Shown: positions 7,486 to 13,941 of the stretch, in pieces | Layout of the letters: each line of letters starts with the position of its first letter | How positions within the stretch are numbered: position 1 is the first letter of the stretch | NCBI GenBank assembly: GCA_045652705.1 | Contig: JAZRUV010000004.1 | Coordinates: 1-26,622 of the forward strand | Direction of reading: 5' to 3' | Source of the DNA: UMGS1649 sp045652705 | GTDB taxonomy: Bacteria > Bacillota > Clostridia > TANB77 > CAG-465 | Length of the DNA: 26,622 nucleotides | Notes under the pieces: model-generated | What the model was told of the DNA's origin: nothing | Database searches by the model: none | What the model saw: only the letters and a program-made list of their open reading frames with translations | Position numbers and translations under genes: made by a program

Positions 7486-7596
7486 ATGAAAAAACTTTTA
7501 GCTAAAATAGTAGAAGCTTATGCTAAATCTACTACAACTTCTTCAATGATGTGGTATTTTCACGCTACAAAAGCACCAAGAAGTTTAGTAAAATAA
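7486..7596 (+). CDS. agrD: AgrD-type autoinducing peptide precursor, cysteine-free
   Basis: This 36-codon gene follows agrB and has an AAGGAGG SD 8 bases before its ATG. The precursor shows the three AgrD parts: an amphipathic leader (MKKLLAKIVEAYAKS), a hydrophobic core (TTTSSMMWYF), and a charged tail with Pro and Lys (HATKAPRSLVK) like the 'PK.PKSLR' tails of clostridial AgrD. The ring cysteine found in most AgrDs is absent. Ser20, or Ser19, is in the right place, so the product is probably a cyclic lactone such as S-M-M-W-Y(-F), as known for the serine-type peptide of Staphylococcus intermedius. The exact ends are inferred. Confidence 0.85.
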   Translation: MKKLLAKIVEAYAKSTTTSSMMWYFHATKAPRSLVK

Positions 7597-7700
7597 TTAA
7601 AAGTATAAATAATTATAACAATAATGAAGTATATATGAAGTAACAATATAGAAAATAAAATATATGAAATTAAAACAAAAATTAATTTCCAATCAACAAC

Positions 7701-7734
7701 AAAAAGTACAGCCTGCTTTAAGCAACTGTACTTT
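7701..7734 (-). terminator. Intrinsic terminator at the end of agrC
   Basis: On the minus strand the 9-bp stem AAAGTACAG / CTGTACTTT contains an inner TGCTT / AAGCA helix and is followed by a T-run (TTTTTGTTG). The agrC stop codon lies inside the hairpin. On the plus strand it faces the end of the agrBD transcript and has T-rich sequence after it, so it may serve both. Confidence 0.7.
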
Positions 7735-9130
7735 CTTTAGATAATTTATTTGTATTATTACCAATTAAGCTTAAGTTTGAACCTATTGTTAATGTTTGAG
7801 TAAACATTTTATCTTGTTTATTTACTGTGGTAACTAGATAGCTTTGTGGATTATGCTTTAAAAACTTATTTACTTCGTACAAACCAAATCCTGAAGGGTT
7901 TTCTTTAGTAGAATAGTTTTTAGTAAATATCTTTTCAGTATCTATATTTATATCATTAATTGAATTTGAAATAACTATTGTATCAACATTTCTTGTATAA
8001 TCATGATACATGTTTAATATTAATTTTTTATCTTGCGTATTTTCGCCGGCTTCTATAGCATTATCTAGCAATATTCCTAAAATTCTAGAAAGTTCAAATT
8101 TAGGGAAGTTAATATCTGACACGCTAGTATTTATATCCAAAGACAATGTCATATTCTTATCTCTTGCAACAAGTATTTTGTTTACAACAACCCCATATAT
8201 AGCAGGATCATCTATAACTTTGGGTGAAAGAATAGATAATACGTTAATATCATTAAAACCAATTACAAGGTTTTGACAATATCTTTTTGCACCTTCAGAA
8301 TCATTAATGGCAATATATCCAAGGATGGCTTGTACAATATTACCCATATCATGTTTGAAACCACGAACACCTTCATTTACTTTTGATAGTGTTTCGTTAT
8401 ATATAATTGTGTTTGCCAGTTCTAGTTCTGTATTTTCATGTTTAACGACGAATTTCAGATTATATACTCCAACAAAGGCTACTACAAACAACTGAAGAAT
8501 ATTAACAATTATAAGTAATTCAGAGTATTTAAAATCATTTAACATTAGTAGAGCCATTGTAGGGAACATGCATATTACTATTGCAATTAACTGTGGTAAA
8601 AAATATTTTAATTTGTTGTCTACGCTGGCTAATGTAGTGTTATAAATGGTTGTTATTTTATATACTACAAAAGCAAGTAAAGCTTCAAATAGTGCTAAGC
8701 CGCAAGCATATAAACTGTTGTAATAAACATTTGAAACTATATCTAAAGGTTGGACGTTAAATACTTTTAAAACAAGTATTATAACAACTTCAAGTATTGC
8801 GGAAGTTGTTAAATCCAAAATTGATATTATAGCACCTTTATACAATTTGACTTTATACACTGTTGTTATACCAAGTGTAATTGAAAAAAGAAATATTATA
8901 GATTTTAGCCATTTCATGCTTGGTAGCCAAATGTGAATAGCTCGTGTAAGTATGAAAGCTATAAGTACAACTAACCAAAACTTTAGAAATCTATTTTTAT
9001 ATTTATTAGAATTTTGCTGTTTGTTTATTAATATGCATATTATAGTAGACAAATATGCAATACAAAGTGACTCAAATATTCCTGATATTAAATTAACCCC
9101 AATTTCTAATATATTCATAATAACATACAC
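7718..9130 (-). CDS. agrC: AgrC-like GHKL sensor histidine kinase
   Basis: This is a membrane receptor kinase for the cyclic peptide. Residues 1-225 contain about six hydrophobic segments (sensor part). A helix with the phospho-acceptor His260 follows (GFKHDMGNIVQAILGYI, 258-274). The GHKL ATPase has the N-box LGILLDNAIEA (351-361) and the G-box GFGLYEVNKF (414-423). The length of 470 is slightly above the usual 420-450, with a polar C-terminal tail. Two starts are possible: the ATG at 9130 is only 3 bases after AAAGGAG, and the ATG at 9118 has an 11-base gap; the longer form is listed. It lies 5 bases after the response regulator gene and converges on agrBD. Confidence 0.9.
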   Translation of the reverse strand: MYVIMNILEIGVNLISGIFESLCIAYLSTIICILINKQQNSNKYKNRFLKFWLVVLIAFILTRAIHIWLPSMKWLKSIIFLFSITLGITTVYKVKLYKGAIISILDLTTSAILEVVIILVLKVFNVQPLDIVSNVYYNSLYACGLALFEALLAFVVYKITTIYNTTLASVDNKLKYFLPQLIAIVICMFPTMALLMLNDFKYSELLIIVNILQLFVVAFVGVYNLKFVVKHENTELELANTIIYNETLSKVNEGVRGFKHDMGNIVQAILGYIAINDSEGAKRYCQNLVIGFNDINVLSILSPKVIDDPAIYGVVVNKILVARDKNMTLSLDINTSVSDINFPKFELSRILGILLDNAIEAGENTQDKKLILNMYHDYTRNVDTIVISNSINDINIDTEKIFTKNYSTKENPSGFGLYEVNKFLKHNPQSYLVTTVNKQDKMFTQTLTIGSNLSLIGNNTNKLSKESTVA

Positions 9131-9135
9131 TCCTT

Positions 9136-9810
9136 TTATAATTTAAAATCAAATTGTCCTAGAGGACAGTATTTATCATTAGTAAAATAGATAGATTTAT
9201 TTTCCTTGCTCACTTTAGATATTTGGTCTGTGTTTACAATATATGACCTGTGAACTCTAACAAAACTATTTGGTAGTTCTTGCTCTAATGTGTTTAAAGA
9301 AGAGCAAGTTTGGTAAGTACAATCTTTAGTATAGATAGTTGCTTTAGATTTATTTCTTTCAATATATAAAATATCTTTTGTTCTAACCATATAATCTTTA
9401 TTAACTTTAAATAGTCCTAATTCTGCTTCACATAAATCAGTAGATAGACGTTTTAAAACATTTGTAACTTTTGTATCATCTATTGGCTTCATAATATAAT
9501 CAAAAGTTTTACATTGAAAAGATAACATTGCATATTCAAAATGAGATGTCATAAATATCAACTTAAAATTCTTGTTATATTTTCTAAGTTCTAAGGCGAA
9601 CTCTACACCGTTTATACCATTACCTTTAAAATCCACATCTAAAAACAACACGTCAATTTCGTGTTTTTTAATGCCGTCAAAAATAAGACTTTGATTAGTT
9701 GTAGCTAGTTTAACTTCGGCATCAAAGTCGTTTGAAATTATTGAAGCTTCTGTAATTTTTGCAATTGCTTTAAGAACAGATAGCTCATCATCGCATATCG
9801 CTATATTCAT
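9136..9810 (-). CDS. agrA: AgrA-like LytTR response regulator
   Basis: The N-terminal receiver domain (about residues 1-120) has the acidic pair in ICDDE (5-9), the phospho-acceptor Asp58 in VLFLDVDF, FMTSH, and the conserved Lys in IMKPID. A LytTR DNA-binding domain follows (about 128-224) with the typical VRTKDILYIE and FVRVHRSYIVN strands. The family binds direct repeats upstream of agr promoters. The open frame extends to a GTG at 9822, but GGTGAT lies 7 bases before the ATG at 9810, so I start there (224 residues). It is the first gene of the agrA-agrC operon, an order with the regulator ahead of the kinase. Confidence 0.9.
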   Translation of the reverse strand: MNIAICDDELSVLKAIAKITEASIISNDFDAEVKLATTNQSLIFDGIKKHEIDVLFLDVDFKGNGINGVEFALELRKYNKNFKLIFMTSHFEYAMLSFQCKTFDYIMKPIDDTKVTNVLKRLSTDLCEAELGLFKVNKDYMVRTKDILYIERNKSKATIYTKDCTYQTCSSLNTLEQELPNSFVRVHRSYIVNTDQISKVSKENKSIYFTNDKYCPLGQFDFKL

Positions 9811-9843
9811 ATAATTTATCACCCGTTATAATTCAACAGTAAT

Positions 9844-9872
9844 ATATTACCTATATTTTCCAAATAATTCAA
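9844..9872 (-). promoter_or_regulatory. Promoter of the agrA-agrC operon
   Basis: On the minus strand TTGAAT (9872-9867), a 17-base spacer and TAATAT (9849-9844) lie about 35 bases before the agrA ATG. It is a good housekeeping-type promoter and needs no obvious activator. Confidence 0.65.
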
Positions 9873-9955
9873 GTGTTTATTTTAATACTTATTGAGTATG
9901 GAATAGTTTCATAAAAAACATTAAACAAACGTAATATGTATTGGGGTGTTATTGG

Positions 9956-10285
9956 ATGAAAGTGAAGAAACATAAGTCATTAATAAATATTAAGAGGATA
10001 AAAAAAGCAAGGGATAATAAAGAAAAAATGGTAGATAGAATAGCAGACTTTTTAGAAATGCCGGAGGAATTAGTTGGAAATAATACGAAAATAACAATAG
10101 TAGATAATAAATATCTATATTTAGAGGGGAAAAATCAAATTATAGATTATTATGACCATTATATAAAAATTAAAACAAAAAAAGTAACGATAACATTAGA
10201 TGGTAGAAATATGGAAATAAAAGAAATAAATGATAACGAACTAGCAATAGAAGGGGAAATGTTAAATATATCATATAACAAGTGA
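9956..10285 (+). CDS. yqfC: Sporulation protein YqfC
   Basis: This is a member of the YabP/YqfC family of mother-cell sporulation proteins. The signature DRIADFLEMPEELVGNNTKI (about residues 26-45) is followed by the beta-rich core ending LAIEGEMLNISY. The order yqfC-yqfD is conserved in spore formers and confirms the call. The frame is open back to a TTG at 9941, but GGGGTG sits 7 bases before the ATG at 9956, so I use that ATG (109 residues). It is the first gene of the cluster running to dgkA. Confidence 0.92.
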   Translation: MKVKKHKSLINIKRIKKARDNKEKMVDRIADFLEMPEELVGNNTKITIVDNKYLYLEGKNQIIDYYDHYIKIKTKKVTITLDGRNMEIKEINDNELAIEGEMLNISYNK

Positions 10286-10293
10286 GGTAAATA

Positions 10294-11466
10294 ATGAAGG
10301 TAAGCAACGTTGGTACATATATTAAAGCATTAATTGAAGTAGAGGCAGAAGGCTTTTTTGTTGAACGATTAATTAACCTGTGTAAAATAAATAATATAAA
10401 GATATGGAATATAACATATATAAATGAGGGAAGAATACAATTTTATATATCCCCGAAAGAATTTAAAAAGTTAAAGCCATACGTAAAGAAAAGCAAATGT
10501 AAAGTAAAGATTGTAAAGAAAAAGGGAATGTATTTTGATTTATTCAGATATAGGAAGAGAAAGATAGTAATATATTTAGTGCTAGCCGTGCTCGTACTTT
10601 CTTTTGCTATGTCTAGTTTTATTTGGAAAGTAAATATTACAGGCAATGAGAAGGTTGAGACATCAAAAATCCAAAAGGCGCTTGAAGATATGGGAATACA
10701 TAAAGGTAATATTAAGTTTTTAATATCCAAAGGGAAAGTAGCGGACTATATACGTGCAAATATATATGAAGTTGCGTGGGTAGGAATAGATATTAGTGGA
10801 ACCACAATGAATGTAACAGTAAGAGAAAAAATAATTTCAAACGAGGAAGATAAAACGATTTTGGGAAATATTGTGGCAACCAAATCGGCAGTTATTAGTA
10901 AGATAATTGCAGAAAACGGTACTGCTAGATTTAAAACGGGAAGTTATATATCTGAAGGGAGTGTAGCAATAGAAGGTATAATAGAAAGCGAACACATAGA
11001 GCCAACATACGTTCATGCAAGTGGTATTTTAAAAGGAATAGTAGAATATGAGTTTCAAAAAGAGTATAAATATACTGAACAAATTAAGCAATATACAGGA
11101 AAATCAAGGTATGGAGTTGGTGCTGGAATAAATAATAAAGAATTTTTACTAAAATATTTGCCAAAAGAAAATAAATATGATATAAATAGTAAGACAAAAA
11201 TATTTGAGATTTTTAGTGTAAAATTTTCGTTTATTTTTAATACGTATGATGAGTATATCTTAAAAGATATAGTAAGAACAAAGGAAGAACTTGTGCAAAC
11301 AGGAGAAAGTGATAGCTCCCTATATTTTGAAAAAATATTAACAAGGGATAGCAAAGTTGAAGATAAAAAAGTAGAAATAGTTGAAACAAAAACAGGAATA
11401 ATTTATAAAGTTAATTTGAGTGTAGAGGAAAACATAGGGAAATTCATAAGGACAGGGGAAAATTAA
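10294..11466 (+). CDS. yqfD: Sporulation protein YqfD
   Basis: YqfD is a membrane protein of the sigma-E regulon needed for sporulation in Bacillus. The 390-residue protein has a basic cytoplasmic N-domain (1-89), one membrane span (about 91-111) and a long outer domain starting WKVNITGNEKV (111-121), a POTRA-like beginning ('I.V.GN..v') seen in this family. The motif VAWVGIDISGTTMNVTVREK near residue 160 is typical. It starts 8 bases after yqfC with GTGAGGT as SD, and ybeY follows 3 bases after its stop. Confidence 0.92.
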   Translation: MKVSNVGTYIKALIEVEAEGFFVERLINLCKINNIKIWNITYINEGRIQFYISPKEFKKLKPYVKKSKCKVKIVKKKGMYFDLFRYRKRKIVIYLVLAVLVLSFAMSSFIWKVNITGNEKVETSKIQKALEDMGIHKGNIKFLISKGKVADYIRANIYEVAWVGIDISGTTMNVTVREKIISNEEDKTILGNIVATKSAVISKIIAENGTARFKTGSYISEGSVAIEGIIESEHIEPTYVHASGILKGIVEYEFQKEYKYTEQIKQYTGKSRYGVGAGINNKEFLLKYLPKENKYDINSKTKIFEIFSVKFSFIFNTYDEYILKDIVRTKEELVQTGESDSSLYFEKILTRDSKVEDKKVEIVETKTGIIYKVNLSVEENIGKFIRTGEN

Positions 11467-11469
11467 GAT

Positions 11470-11967
11470 ATGGGAATAAGTATAGATTATTACACTAATT
11501 ATGAAATTCAAGAAATGATCGAAAAGTACAACAAATTTATTGAAGACTATAAGGAAACAATTGATAAGCTTGTAGCAAGAGCGTTTAAATTAGAAGGTTT
11601 TTTAATACCCAATGTATATATAGGAATAGGCGTAGTTACTGAAGAAGAAATTAAACAAATAAATATTGAATATAGGAAGGTGGACGCTCCAACAGACGTC
11701 CTATCTTTCCCTATATTTTCTAGAGAAGAACTAGCTAAAATGAAAGCAGATAAATATGATACAGAAACTTCTATTGGTGATATAGTGCTATGCATGGATG
11801 TTATTGAAAGACACGCTAAAGAATATGGGACAGGCTTTAATAGAGAAATGCTTTATATGATAGTTCATGGTATATGTCACCTGTTAGGATATGACCATGA
11901 AATAGATGAAGAGAAAAAACAAATGCGTGAATTAGAAGAAAAAATATTAGAAGGATGTGGAAATTAG
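11470..11967 (+). CDS. ybeY: Endoribonuclease YbeY (rRNA maturation factor)
   Basis: YbeY is a zinc-dependent single-strand endoribonuclease involved in 16S rRNA 3'-end maturation and ribosome quality control. The 165-residue length is typical. The zinc motif VHGICHLLGYDH (132-143) gives His133, His137 and His143, and the substrate-side motif YRKVDAPTDVLSFP (68-81) is present. SD-like AGGGGA lies in the end of yqfD. In Bacillus phoH and yqfF sit between yqfD and ybeY; here ybeY follows yqfD directly, while the following dgkA is conserved. Confidence 0.95.
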   Translation: MGISIDYYTNYEIQEMIEKYNKFIEDYKETIDKLVARAFKLEGFLIPNVYIGIGVVTEEEIKQINIEYRKVDAPTDVLSFPIFSREELAKMKADKYDTETSIGDIVLCMDVIERHAKEYGTGFNREMLYMIVHGICHLLGYDHEIDEEKKQMRELEEKILEGCGN

Positions 11968-12765
11968 TTGGAAGATAAAATCAAAAAGGATGAACTAGAC
12001 TTAAACTTAGATAATAAGCATAAAAATAAAACGTTTTTTTCTGCTACTAAAAATGCACTGAATGGAATAATACATGCTTTTAAAACTGAAAAAAACTTAA
12101 GAAACGATTATATAATAGGTGCGTTGGTGCTATTTGTAAGTTTGTTTTTTAATTTTACACGTACGGAACTTATATGTTTAGTGTTAACGATTGGATTTGT
12201 TATATTTGCTGAGATGATAAACTCTACGGTTGAGTACATAGTTAATCTTGTAAAAACGGAATATGATTTAAATGCCAAGGCAGCTAAAGACATTGCCGCA
12301 GGGGGCGTATTAATAGCTAGCATAATATCTGTAATAGTAGCATACTTATTATTCATAGATAAAATAAGACAAGCATCAACAGTTCTTCTTGCTACAATGC
12401 TTAGTTCAAAAGCACATATGATAGTAACTATACTTTTTATAGTAACTTTACTTGTAGTTATATTAAAAGGCATGTTTAGTAAAGATAAAGATAACAATTA
12501 TGTGAAGTCGTTTCCTTCGGCCAGAGTTACAATAAGTTTTGCTCTTTCTACATACTTGTTTATAATGACTAAAAATTTAATAGTTGGTGTAGTGGCTCTC
12601 GTATTAAGCATCATGGTTAGCTCAATAAAGAGAGAAAATGATAAAACTACAATGATGCAAGTTATATTTAGTGCACTTATTGGAATATTACTAGTAATAA
12701 GTGTTTATCAACTGACATTTATTACACCATATTTATCTAATTTTACAATTGATTTATGGCAATAA
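11968..12765 (+). CDS. dgkA: Undecaprenol/diacylglycerol kinase DgkA fused to a degenerate PAP2-like domain
   Basis: Residues about 25-130 form a DgkA domain: NALNGIIHAFKTEKNLRND (29-47), the catalytic EMINSTVEYIVNLV (82-95) and KDIAAGGV (108-115). Firmicute DgkA phosphorylates undecaprenol to recycle the cell-wall lipid carrier. Residues about 150-255 form a second hydrophobic domain that aligns by eye with PAP2 phosphatases, but its motifs are altered: PSGH is PSAR (183-186), and the H and E of 'IHTxxEV' are Thr227 and Gln231. The phosphatase part is therefore probably inactive. The gene starts at a TTG directly after the ybeY stop, with AAGGATGTGG upstream; no ATG lies before the DgkA core. 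The kinase call is sure; the PAP2 relation is an inference. Confidence 0.88.
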   Translation: MEDKIKKDELDLNLDNKHKNKTFFSATKNALNGIIHAFKTEKNLRNDYIIGALVLFVSLFFNFTRTELICLVLTIGFVIFAEMINSTVEYIVNLVKTEYDLNAKAAKDIAAGGVLIASIISVIVAYLLFIDKIRQASTVLLATMLSSKAHMIVTILFIVTLLVVILKGMFSKDKDNNYVKSFPSARVTISFALSTYLFIMTKNLIVGVVALVLSIMVSSIKRENDKTTMMQVIFSALIGILLVISVYQLTFITPYLSNFTIDLWQ

Positions 12766-12789
12766 TAGTTTTATAAAAATAAAACTATT
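12764..12789 (+). terminator. Possible weak terminator after dgkA
   Basis: A 10-bp AT-rich perfect stem, AATAGTTTTA / TAAAACTATT, with loop TAAAAA starts at the dgkA stop. The following T-run is only TTT-AAAC, so termination would be weak on its own. Confidence 0.45.
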
Positions 12790-12816
12790 TAAACGGGTTA
12801 AATTTAAAACTAAATG

Positions 12817-12861
12817 AATAACCTTTAGAAATATGTATAACATATTTCTAGAGGTTATTTT
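12817..12861 (+). promoter_or_regulatory. 19-bp hairpin covering the SD of the next gene (terminator or translational switch)
   Basis: AATAACCTTTAGAAATATG pairs over 19 positions (one T-G wobble) with the complementary arm ending AGGTTATT; the loop is TATAA. The arm is followed by TTTA and then the ATG at 12862. The only SD-like sequence for that gene, AGAGG at 12850-12854, is buried in the 3' arm. It may be the dgkA terminator, a translational lock, or both. Confidence 0.65.
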
Positions 12862-13734
12862 ATGGACTATTTTAGCGTAATTATATTGGTAATAGTAACT
12901 TTTGTATTTATTTCAGACAGAAATATAAAAAGTATAGATAAGATAAAAAATGAACAAACAGAGTTGGATATACTACAACAGATAGAAATTGTAAAGGAAA
13001 ATCTAGAAATTGTAAAAGTCAATACAAAAGATATGAATTATATAAATATTTTAAAGATAATACAAAAATATTCAAAATCATATATATTATTACAAAACGA
13101 TGATTTAGAATTAAATAATAATAAAGTAGATATACTTGTTGCAAATTACATAAGCAAAGGCAAAACGCCTTGCGGTTTTAATTTATTATATGTTTATCAA
13201 GAGAAAAAATGGTCTTTAAAAAATTTATATATCGATATAATAAATTATTTAAATATATTTAATAAGAATGATTTATCTACATATGGGGTAATAATATGTA
13301 AAAAAGGGGACTTTGCACAAAAAGAAAATAGTTTAAAAGACAAACTAATATCATATACTCCAAACGAAATTATGCACATACAATTTGGTAAAGAAAAAAT
13401 AAAAACGGACCATTTAAAAACAATATATATTAATAAGATAAAAGAGGCTAATTTCTATATAATTATACGAATATTTTTATTAATAATATCTGGTTCTATT
13501 ATCACAACAAATTTAATATATTCTATATTAAATGTAAATACTAGTATAAACGGGTTAATAATTTCAGGCGTTATATATTATTGTTATTCGTATATAATCA
13601 GATATATATATAAACCTATTGGAACTCGAAGAATATTAGCCACATACATATTTCCTGTTTATTTTATAGTATATATTGTTATTGGCTTATATGTTTTAAT
13701 AGCTAAGGTTATAAAAAAAGTACATGCATCATAG
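12862..13734 (+). CDS. Hypothetical membrane protein
   Basis: I do not recognise this 290-residue protein. It has a hydrophobic start (residues 4-18), a long polar middle (about 20-195) with a PCGFNLLYVYQEKKW stretch and no clear catalytic motif, and three or four membrane segments at the end (about 199-222, 229-247 and 261-284). Codons are extremely A/T-rich with many Asn, Ile and Lys, as for its neighbours. The ATG follows AGAGG, which is buried in a 19-bp hairpin. It sits between dgkA and a 42-codon membrane peptide and shows no operon partner of known role. Confidence 0.6.
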   Translation: MDYFSVIILVIVTFVFISDRNIKSIDKIKNEQTELDILQQIEIVKENLEIVKVNTKDMNYINILKIIQKYSKSYILLQNDDLELNNNKVDILVANYISKGKTPCGFNLLYVYQEKKWSLKNLYIDIINYLNIFNKNDLSTYGVIICKKGDFAQKENSLKDKLISYTPNEIMHIQFGKEKIKTDHLKTIYINKIKEANFYIIIRIFLLIISGSIITTNLIYSILNVNTSINGLIISGVIYYCYSYIIRYIYKPIGTRRILATYIFPVYFIVYIVIGLYVLIAKVIKKVHAS

Positions 13735-13752
13735 TATATATTGGTGATAACA

Positions 13753-13881
13753 ATGTTTAAACGCTTCATAATATGTGTGATTTTATTAATAATTATATTC
13801 TTATCTTTTATGTTGATTAGAGAATTTTCATTAAACCATGATATAGTTAATTATAAAATAAAAGAATATATTTCAAAATAA
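13753..13881 (+). CDS. 42-residue single-span membrane peptide
   Basis: ATG 13753 is preceded by TTGGTGATAACA, with GGTGAT as SD. The peptide has a short basic start (MFKRF), one hydrophobic helix (about residues 6-22) and a polar tail (NYKIKEYISK). It lies 18 bases after the hypothetical membrane protein gene and is likely cotranscribed. I know no family for it. Support comes from a good SD, tight spacing and a coherent one-span layout. Confidence 0.5.
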   Translation: MFKRFIICVILLIIIFLSFMLIREFSLNHDIVNYKIKEYISK

Positions 13882-13941
13882 TTACATCGCATATTGCTAA
13901 AAAAATATTTTTCGTATAAAATATACACAAGGTGATAAAAA

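Noticed and set aside
7664..7744. 26-codon plus-strand frame after agrD
   Set aside because: No SD, and it runs through the agrC terminator hairpin and the end of agrC; it is most likely chance.
12108..12497. 129-codon minus-strand frame inside dgkA
   Set aside because: It is antisense to a clear DgkA domain and has no ribosome-binding site.
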